Part shown: one piece after another, positions 1 through 4,955 of the stretch | How the letters are laid out: every line of letters begins with the position of its first letter | Position numbering within the stretch: the first letter of the stretch is position 1 | NCBI GenBank assembly: GCA_049317465.1 | Contig: JBMOIF010000055.1 | Location: 1 to 15,239, forward strand | Direction: 5' to 3' | Length of the DNA stretch: 15,239 nt | Source: CAIQIA01 sp049317465 | GTDB taxonomy: Bacteria > Cyanobacteriota > Cyanobacteriia > PCC-6307 > Cyanobiaceae | The notes under the pieces: model-generated | Told to the model about the DNA's origin: nothing | Databases searched by the model: none | Seen by the model: only the letters and a program-made list of their open reading frames with translations | Translations under genes and position numbers: made by a program

Positions 1-242
1 TCAACAACCGCCTCGGCAACGGCGCCCAGGTGTACCTGGGCAGCGCCGAACTGGCCGCCGTCTGCGCCCAGCTGGGCCGCATCCCCACCAAGGAGGAGTA
101 TCTGGCGATCGCCGCCGAGAAGATCGACCCCATCGGCGACGAGCTCTACCGCTACCTCAACTTCGACCAGATCGATGGCTTCACCGAGGCCGGCCGGGTG
201 GTGAGCGCCGAAGACGAAGCACAGGTGCTGGCGGGAGTGTGA
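1..242 (+). CDS. acnB: Aconitate hydratase B, C-terminal end (partial)
   Basis: This is the last 79 codons of a gene that begins before the window; the reading frame starts at base 3. AcnB isomerises citrate and isocitrate in the TCA cycle (bifunctional with 2-methylisocitrate dehydration in some bacteria) using a [4Fe-4S] cluster in the cytosol. The visible tail carries the family's C-terminal signature: NNRLGNGAQVYLGSAELAAV, then LGRIPTKEEYL and YRYLNFDQI. The upstream catalytic and cluster-binding parts are outside the window, so completeness cannot be judged. The next gene on the same strand begins 81 bp downstream with no obvious hairpin between them, so read-through is possible. A HIP1 octamer lies inside the frame. 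Identification rests on recognising the conserved AcnB C-terminus; AcnA-type aconitases do not end this way. Confidence 0.9.
   Translation, partial: NNRLGNGAQVYLGSAELAAVCAQLGRIPTKEEYLAIAAEKIDPIGDELYRYLNFDQIDGFTEAGRVVSAEDEAQVLAGV
105..112. repeat. HIP1 octamer GCGATCGC
   Basis: An exact copy of the highly iterated palindrome of cyanobacterial genomes, inside acnB. Three copies in 15 kb is more than the less than one expected for a random 8-mer, which supports a cyanobacterial origin. It can reflect methylation-related sequence bias and need not be a functional site here. Confidence 0.6.
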
Positions 243-323
243 CCAAAGCTACGAACCGTGTCGTCTTCACCCGCCCTTCACCAGCCCAAGGCCATCCTCC
301 GGTGGTCTGTCCCTGCCCCCCCC

Positions 324-905
324 ATGACCCGTTCCTCCTGGCTGCATCGCAGCGCCTGGGCCCTGGCCAGCGCCGGCGTGCTGGCGCTCTCCGCCTGCAG
401 CTCGGCCACCGACACCGCCAAGGACGCCGCCGGCACGATGGGTGATGCCACCAAGAATGCCGCTGGCGCAGTCGCTGACACCACCAAGAACGCTGCCGGC
501 GCTGTGGCCGACACGGCCAAGGATGCCACCGGCGCTGTGGTGGACACCACCAAGAACGCCGCCGGCACGGTCGCCGACACCGCCAAGAACGCCGCCACCG
601 CCACCGGCCAGGCTGCCCTCGCCCCGGCCGTGAACCCCGTGCTCGACTTGCTCAAGAAGGGTGAGGCCGAAGTCAAGGCTGGCAATCTGGCCGGCGCCGC
701 CGCCACCATGGGTGGCTTCCAGGGCATCTGGGAGAAGGCCGGCCCCGTGATCCAGCCCCTGGCCGGTGACAAGTGGGGCGCCATCGACGGCGCCGCCAAG
801 ACCGTGATCAGCACCTTCGGCAACGGCGCCAAGCCCGACGCGGCCGCAGCCACCTCGGCCATCACCGGTCTGATGGGCCCCCTCAAGGGACTCACCGGCC
901 AGTGA
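324..905 (+). CDS. Lipoprotein with six 11-residue amphipathic repeats
   Basis: Predicted 193-residue exported lipoprotein of unknown function. The ATG at 324 is chosen because it gives a classic signal peptide: basic residues R3 and R9, a hydrophobic core, and the lipobox L22-S23-A24-C25. A GTG at 258 in the same frame would add 22 residues that spoil the signal. Residues 30-95 are six uninterrupted 11-residue repeats of the pattern D-T-[TA]-K-[ND]-A-A-G-[AT]-V-A, resembling LEA group 3 or apolipoprotein-like amphipathic helices. Residues 97-193 form a separate Ala/Gly-rich, probably helical region (LLKKGEAEVKAGNLAGAA, WEKAGPVIQPLAG, WGAIDGAAKTVISTF). Its A-G-x(n)-F-x(3)-W rhythm faintly recalls FTR1/EfeO-type helical bundles, but not enough to name a family. 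No Shine-Dalgarno is seen; eight Cs directly precede the start codon. A hairpin follows the stop. The gene is convincing, the function open. Confidence 0.8.
   Translation: MTRSSWLHRSAWALASAGVLALSACSSATDTAKDAAGTMGDATKNAAGAVADTTKNAAGAVADTAKDATGAVVDTTKNAAGTVADTAKNAATATGQAALAPAVNPVLDLLKKGEAEVKAGNLAGAAATMGGFQGIWEKAGPVIQPLAGDKWGAIDGAAKTVISTFGNGAKPDAAAATSAITGLMGPLKGLTGQ
411..608 (+). repeat. Six tandem 33-bp coding repeats
   Basis: Six consecutive in-frame 33-bp units, each starting with a codon for Asp, encode the 11-residue repeats at residues 30-95 of the lipoprotein. Units 2, 3 and 5 are closest to each other (ATKNAAGAVAD, TTKNAAGAVAD, TTKNAAGTVAD). DNA identity between units is high but not perfect, so the array is probably old enough to be kept by selection, although unit gain or loss between strains is plausible. 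Confidence 0.85.
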
Positions 906-916
906 TCTGACCCCCC

Positions 917-954
917 GGCCGGGTCACCCAGGGAGCCCTTGGGATGACCCGGCC
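917..954. terminator. Inverted repeat, probable bidirectional terminator
   Basis: A perfect 10-bp inverted repeat (GGCCGGGTCA at 917-926 and TGACCCGGCC at 945-954) is extended inwards by CCCA/TGGG with one bulged A, leaving a loop of about 9 bases. It begins 11 bases after the lipoprotein stop codon and ends just before the stop of the minus-strand remnant. There is no clear T run on either side, so it is not a textbook intrinsic terminator, but the stem is very stable and the position is right. An RNA 3'-end-protecting hairpin is the alternative. Confidence 0.6.
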
Positions 955-960
955 CTCCGA

Positions 961-1047
961 TCAGGCCAGCGGGTTGACCAACCGCAGAGCCTCCTGCCTG
1001 GCCCGCTGAAGCAGGTCGTCATCGATCACCGGCGTGAGGTTGGCCAT
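961..1047 (-). pseudogene. Remnant resembling a VapB-type antitoxin N-terminus
   Basis: A 28-codon frame starting at an ATG (1045-1047 on the complement) reads MANLTPVIDDDLLQRARQEA followed by LRLVNPLA. The first 23 residues resemble the ribbon-helix-helix start of small antitoxins that pair with PIN-domain toxins (typically MANLTLxLDDxLLQRARxxA). The usual continuation (GTSVNxLVRxYLE and about 40 more residues) is missing, because the frame stops after NPLA, and no PIN-domain toxin follows. The frame is also open upstream of the ATG to 1233, but that part looks like antisense shadow of the radical SAM gene. It is probably a decayed toxin-antitoxin fragment. With only 28 residues, chance resemblance cannot be excluded. 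Confidence 0.35.
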
Positions 1048-1090
1048 CCCACACGACCACACGGGATCCGTGAAGCACAGATCCCGGCGC

Positions 1091-1121
1091 CTGAACCGGG
1101 CGACTGAACCGGGCGACTGAA
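1091..1121. repeat. 13-bp tandem repeat (2.4 copies)
   Basis: CTGAACCGGGCGA occurs twice in exact tandem (1091-1103, 1104-1116) followed by a partial third copy, CTGAA. It lies between the antitoxin-like remnant and the radical SAM gene, in the region that should contain that gene's promoter or leader. Its function is unknown; replication slippage is the simplest origin. Confidence 0.8.
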
Positions 1122-1160
1122 TACGGTGAGACTCCGCCCGGCCATCCCCAGCCCTGAACC

Positions 1161-1165
1161 AGGAG
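1161..1165 (+). promoter_or_regulatory. Possible Shine-Dalgarno AGGAG for the radical SAM gene
   Basis: AGGAG is the only good ribosome binding site near the 5' end of this gene. It sits 6 nt before a CTG at 1172 and 3 nt before a CTG at 1169, both in the gene's frame, but 21 nt before the first conventional start (GTG at 1187). The frame has no ATG, GTG or TTG between the stop at 1127-1129 and 1187. Either GTG 1187 is used with a poor site, or initiation is at a rare CTG, giving five extra residues (LFEPA from 1172). Confidence 0.35.
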
Positions 1166-1186
1166 ACCCTGCTGTTCGAACCGGCG

Positions 1187-2770
1187 GTGCCGGCCCCCGG
1201 CGCCCTGCGGGCGGTGCTGGCGTTTCCGAGCACCTACAGCGTCGGCATCACCAGCCTGGGGTTCCAGATGGTCTGGGCGACGCTGGCCCAGCGCCACGAC
1301 ATCGACGTGCGGCGCCTGTTCACCGATCAGGCCGACCCGCCCCACCGCAGCGTCGAGCTGTTCGGCCTGTCGCTGAGCTGGGAGCTCGACGGCCCGGTGC
1401 TGCTTGATCTGCTCGAAGACCAGCGCATCCCCCTCTGGAGCCACGAGCGCAGCGACGACGATCCGCTGGTGTTCGGCGGAGGGCCGGTGCTCACCGCCAA
1501 TCCCGAGCCGCTGGCGCCGTTCTTCGATGTGGTGCTGCTGGGGGACGGCGAAGAGCTGCTGCCCGAATTCCTCGATGCGGTGGTGGCCAGCCGCGGCCAG
1601 CCACGGCACCAGCGCCTGCGCCAGCTGGCCCGCCTCGAGGGCGTCTACGTGCCGGCGCTGCATGTGCCCCGTTACGACGGCGAGGGTCGCCTCAGCGCCG
1701 TTGAACCCGTCGACGGCGAGGTGCCGGCCACCGTGCGCAAACGCACCTGGCGCGGCAACAGCCTCACCCAGTCGGCGGTGGTCACCCCCGAGGCGGCCTG
1801 GCCCTCGATCCACATGGTCGAGGTGGTGCGCAGCTGCCCCGAGCTGTGCCGCTTCTGCCTGGCCAGCTACCTCACCCTGCCCTTTCGCACCCCGTCCCTT
1901 GAGGACAGCCTGATCCCGGCGGTGCAACGGGGCCTGGCGGTCACCGACCGCCTCGGACTGCTGGGGGCCTCGGTGACCCAGCATCCGCAGTTCGACGAGC
2001 TGCTGCAGTGGCTCGACGGTCCGGCCGGCGACGGGGTGCGCCTCAGCGTCAGTTCCGTGCGGGCCGCCACGGTCACAGCCGAGCTGACGCGGATCCTCGC
2101 CCGCCGCGGGAGCCGCTCGCTCACCATTGCCATCGAGAGCGGCAGCGAACGGCTGCGGCAGGTGGTGAACAAGAAGCTGAGCGGCGAGGCCATCGCCGCG
2201 GCCGCCGCCCAGGCCCGGGCCGGGGGCCTCAGCGGGCTCAAGCTCTACGGCATGGTGGGCCTGCCGACCGAGACCGACGACGACGTCGAAGCCACGGCGG
2301 CGCTGCTGCTTGACCTCCGGCGCCGCACACCGGGCCTGCGGCTGAGCCTGGGGGTGAGCACCTTCGTGCCCAAGGCCCACACACCCTTCCAGTGGGACGG
2401 TGTCCGACCGGAGGCCGAGGGGCGGCTGCAGCGGCTGGGCAAGCGGCTGAAACCGAAGGGCATCGAGCTGCGGCCCGAAAGCTACGGCTGGAGCCTGGTG
2501 CAGGCCCTACTGTCGCGGGGCGACCGGCGGCTGGCGCCGCTGATCGCGGCCGTGCGCGGTCGGCAGAGCAGTCTCGGCGCCTGGAAGCAGGGCCTGCGCC
2601 GTCTGCGGGATGAACCGCCGGCGGCTGGGCTGGCGCCCCCCAGCTGGGACGAGATCGTGCACGGCCACTGGACGCCGGGAGAGGTGCTGCCCTGGAGCCA
2701 CCTGCACGGCCCCCTGCCCGAAGCCACCCTCATCGCCCACCGCCAGGCGAGCCTCCACCCGGCCGCCTGA
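1187..2770 (+). CDS. Radical SAM protein with N-terminal B12-binding-like region
   Basis: 527 residues from the GTG at 1187 (see the ribosome binding site entry for a possible earlier CTG start). The N-terminal part (VLAFPSTYSVGITSLGFQ, LFGLSLSWELDG, VFGGGPVLTANPEPLAPFFD, LLGDGEELLPEFL) matches the cobalamin-binding-like half of the uncharacterised TIGR03960-type radical SAM fusions. The [4Fe-4S]-SAM motif CxxxCxxC is at C217-C221-C224 (CPELCRFC). Later radical SAM core elements include AIESGSERLRQVVNKKL and LYGMVGLPTETDDDV. The family performs 5'-deoxyadenosyl radical chemistry on an unknown substrate, probably in the cytosol; members are widespread in cyanobacteria. The last 41 bases overlap the 3' end of the O-antigen ligase-like gene on the other strand. 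The call of radical SAM is secure, the substrate is not known, and cobalamin use is inferred. Confidence 0.88.
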   Translation: MPAPGALRAVLAFPSTYSVGITSLGFQMVWATLAQRHDIDVRRLFTDQADPPHRSVELFGLSLSWELDGPVLLDLLEDQRIPLWSHERSDDDPLVFGGGPVLTANPEPLAPFFDVVLLGDGEELLPEFLDAVVASRGQPRHQRLRQLARLEGVYVPALHVPRYDGEGRLSAVEPVDGEVPATVRKRTWRGNSLTQSAVVTPEAAWPSIHMVEVVRSCPELCRFCLASYLTLPFRTPSLEDSLIPAVQRGLAVTDRLGLLGASVTQHPQFDELLQWLDGPAGDGVRLSVSSVRAATVTAELTRILARRGSRSLTIAIESGSERLRQVVNKKLSGEAIAAAAAQARAGGLSGLKLYGMVGLPTETDDDVEATAALLLDLRRRTPGLRLSLGVSTFVPKAHTPFQWDGVRPEAEGRLQRLGKRLKPKGIELRPESYGWSLVQALLSRGDRRLAPLIAAVRGRQSSLGAWKQGLRRLRDEPPAAGLAPPSWDEIVHGHWTPGEVLPWSHLHGPLPEATLIAHRQASLHPAA

Positions 2771-4031
2771 GGCTGGCCCGCAGACCCGCCAGCAGCAGCC
2801 AGCCGGCGACGTTGAGGCGGCCGTCATAGAAGGGCAGGTCGGTGGCATGCAGCACCACCAACATCAGCACGGCGGTCCACCAGGCCCGTTCGCTGGTGGG
2901 GGCCGCCGCCGCGGCCATGCCCCGGCGGGCGGCCGCCAGCAGCAGCCCCAGCACCAGCGCCACCAGCAGCACAGCCGCAGGCAGGCCATGGCTCAGGGCC
3001 AGGTCGAGCGGCAGGTTGTGGGGATGGCCGTGCCACACCCCCGCCCGCTGCGGGTACACCAGGCTGAAGGCCGCCGCCCCCCAGCCGAACCAGGGCCGCT
3101 CGGCCACCAGCGCCACGGCGATGGCCCACTGGCCCAGGCGGGTCGAGGCCAGGGGCCGCTGGCTGAAGGCCAGGTCGCTGAGACGTTCCCAGACGGCGGC
3201 CGGCACCAGGGCCCGGGCCGGATCCTGCAGCAGGGGTGGCACTCCGGGCAGCACCGCCAGCCCCACCGGCAGCAGGGCCAGCAGCAGCAGCGGCAGCAGC
3301 CACAGCCACCGGGCCGGCCCCAGCACCCAGGGCACCGCCAGCACGGCGGCCCCCCAGCCGTTGCGTGAATCGGTGAGCCAGAGGGCCGCCAGCTGGGCCA
3401 GCACCAGCAGCAGCAGCACCGGCCGCCGCCAGCCCCGCTGCCCGGGCTCGATGGCCAGGCCCAGCAGCAGCGGCCAGCTGAGGGCCAGCCAGGCGGCGGT
3501 GATGTTGGCGTAATCGAAAAGGCCCGAGAGCCGACCCACCGGATTGCCGCCCGGCGCCATGTGCCAGATCACCAGACCACCGAAGGCCTGCCAGGGGCCG
3601 CTCCAGCCCAGCAGCAGCTGCCCCAGACCGCTCACCACCACCGGCACGCTGCCGGCGACGAACAGCAGCCCGATGCGCCGGCGGGCCAGGGGGCTGGCCA
3701 TGTAGGGCTGAAAGCCCCAGAAGCCCCAGAAGAACGGCAGCCAGTTCATCAGTCCCACCCAGGCCAGCCAGCCGCTGTAGGCCCGCAGGCAGCCCAGCAG
3801 CATCAGCACGCCCACCACCAGCAGCAGCCGGTTGCAGGGGTCGTCGAACCAGGGGCGGCGGCGGTGGCGGCTGCCCTGCAGCAGAGCCCAGAACAGGGGC
3901 GGCACCGCCAGCAGCAGGCTCGAGGCCAGCAGCAGCACCCCCAGCTGGAAACCGATCCAGCCCGACGGCGTGGCCTCCGCCGGCCGCCCCTGGCGCAGCC
4001 ACCCCAGCACGCGCCTCGCCCCTGCCTGCAT
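2730..4031 (-). CDS. O-antigen ligase/polymerase-like membrane protein (Wzy_C type)
   Basis: 433 residues with roughly ten to twelve hydrophobic segments, extremely rich in Leu, Trp and Ala. The second half carries Wzy_C hallmarks: GRLSGLFDYANITAAWLALS, then LTDSRNGW, a periplasmic stretch, and WHGHPHNLPLDLALSHGLPA, where H338 sits at the position of the conserved histidine of WaaL-type ligases. Such proteins transfer lipid-linked glycans in the inner membrane; cyanobacterial relatives include IctB, once proposed to act in inorganic carbon uptake. This protein has FDYAN where IctB-like proteins tend to have NPN, so I do not call it ictB. The start ATG lies 21 bp after the purU stop on the same strand, so the two are probably cotranscribed, with no evident functional link. 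Its C-terminal codons overlap the radical SAM gene by 41 bp. Confidence 0.82.
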   Translation of the reverse strand: MQAGARRVLGWLRQGRPAEATPSGWIGFQLGVLLLASSLLLAVPPLFWALLQGSRHRRRPWFDDPCNRLLLVVGVLMLLGCLRAYSGWLAWVGLMNWLPFFWGFWGFQPYMASPLARRRIGLLFVAGSVPVVVSGLGQLLLGWSGPWQAFGGLVIWHMAPGGNPVGRLSGLFDYANITAAWLALSWPLLLGLAIEPGQRGWRRPVLLLLVLAQLAALWLTDSRNGWGAAVLAVPWVLGPARWLWLLPLLLLALLPVGLAVLPGVPPLLQDPARALVPAAVWERLSDLAFSQRPLASTRLGQWAIAVALVAERPWFGWGAAAFSLVYPQRAGVWHGHPHNLPLDLALSHGLPAAVLLVALVLGLLLAAARRGMAAAAAPTSERAWWTAVLMLVVLHATDLPFYDGRLNVAGWLLLAGLRASLRRPGGGSPGGGR

Positions 4032-4052
4032 CCGTCCGCCGAGCGGAAACGG

Positions 4053-4907
4053 TCAGTCAAACACCGCTGTCCGCCCGCGATAGACCATCACCTGATGGCG
4101 CAGATGCAGGCGCAGGGCCCGGGCCAGGGCCAGGCGTTCCATGTCGCGGCCCTTGCGGATCAGGTCGTCCACCTCATCGCGGTGGCTCACACGCACGGTG
4201 GCCTGCTCGATGATCGGACCGTCATCGAGCTCTTCGGTCACGTAATGGGCCGTGGCGCCGATCAGCTTCACGCCCCGCTCCCAGGCCCGCTGGTACGGCT
4301 GCGCCCCCTTGAAGGCCGGCAGGAACGAATGGTGGATGTTGATCACCCGGTCGAAACGAACCAGGAAGTCGCCGCTCAGCACCTGCATGTACTTGGCCAG
4401 CACCGCCAGGTCGATGCGCTCCTCGGCCAGCAGCTGCAGCTGCCGCGCCTCGGCCTCAGCCTTGCCGGCGGCGGTCACCGGCACCAGTTCGAAGCGGGCG
4501 CCGAAGTCCTCGGCGATGGGGCGCAGGTCAGGGTGGTTGGCGATCACCAGGGGCACCGTCATCGGCAGCTCCCCGGCCCGGGTGCGCCAGAGCAGATCCA
4601 GCAGGCAGTGGTCCTGGCGGCTCACGAACAGCGCCACCCGGGCCGGCCGGTCGGAGAAGTGCAGCTGGCCGTCGCCGCCGAGCCGCTCGGCCAGGGCCCT
4701 GGCGGCCGCCGGCAGGGCGTCACGGGGCAGGCCGAAACCCTCCAGGTCCCATTCCAGGCGGCTGAGAAACAGGCCGGCGCCGCTGTCGGTGTGGTGGTCG
4801 GCGTGGCGGATGTTGCCGCCATTGGCCGCCACCCAACCGGACAGCTCACTGACCAGGCCCGGCCGGTCGGGACAGATCAGTTGCAGGATCGCCGTGGCGG
4901 CGGCCAT
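4053..4907 (-). CDS. purU: Formyltetrahydrofolate deformylase
   Basis: 284 residues, the usual PurU length. It hydrolyses 10-formyl-THF to formate and THF, balancing one-carbon pools and, in phototrophs, keeping photorespiratory glycine cleavage supplied with THF. An N-terminal ACT domain is visible (ILQLICPDRPGLVSELSGWV, residues about 6-80), followed by the formyltransferase fold: IANHPDLRPIAEDF, LAKYMQVLSGDFL, NIHHSFLPAFKGAQPY with catalytic-type H192, and YVTEELDDGPIIEQ with D228 matching the PurN/PurU catalytic Asp. The ATG at 4907 is preferred because it places the ACT strand normally; an ATG at 4934 or GTG at 4913 in frame would add 9 or 2 residues. The gene is divergent from the AAA/iron-sulfur fusion with only about 48 bp between starts, so the promoters must be compact or overlapping. 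Confidence 0.93.
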   Translation of the reverse strand: MAAATAILQLICPDRPGLVSELSGWVAANGGNIRHADHHTDSGAGLFLSRLEWDLEGFGLPRDALPAAARALAERLGGDGQLHFSDRPARVALFVSRQDHCLLDLLWRTRAGELPMTVPLVIANHPDLRPIAEDFGARFELVPVTAAGKAEAEARQLQLLAEERIDLAVLAKYMQVLSGDFLVRFDRVINIHHSFLPAFKGAQPYQRAWERGVKLIGATAHYVTEELDDGPIIEQATVRVSHRDEVDDLIRKGRDMERLALARALRLHLRHQVMVYRGRTAVFD

Positions 4908-4955
4908 GGACACAGGGGTGGGTGCCCCCTCCATGGTGGGGGCCGCGCAGACTGG

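Noticed and set aside
411..608. CRISPR array
   Set aside because: The periodic 33-bp units are contiguous, in frame and have no spacers; they encode protein repeats.
1019..2380. Long minus-strand frame of about 450 codons opposite the radical SAM gene
   Set aside because: His/Gln/Ala-rich translation with no family features; the plus strand has clear radical SAM motifs.
3240..3310. CAG/GCAGCAGCAG-rich stretch as a microsatellite or repeat element
   Set aside because: It is the complement of CTG leucine codons in the membrane segments of the ligase-like protein, and irregular.
2730..4031. Naming the gene ictB
   Set aside because: Only the general Wzy_C architecture is shared, and the NPN-type motif expected for IctB is FDYAN here.
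3561..4955. Plus-strand open frame upstream of the fusion gene (antisense to purU and the ligase-like gene)
   Set aside because: Low-complexity Gln/His/Pro-rich translation, opposite to two well-supported genes; a compositional shadow.
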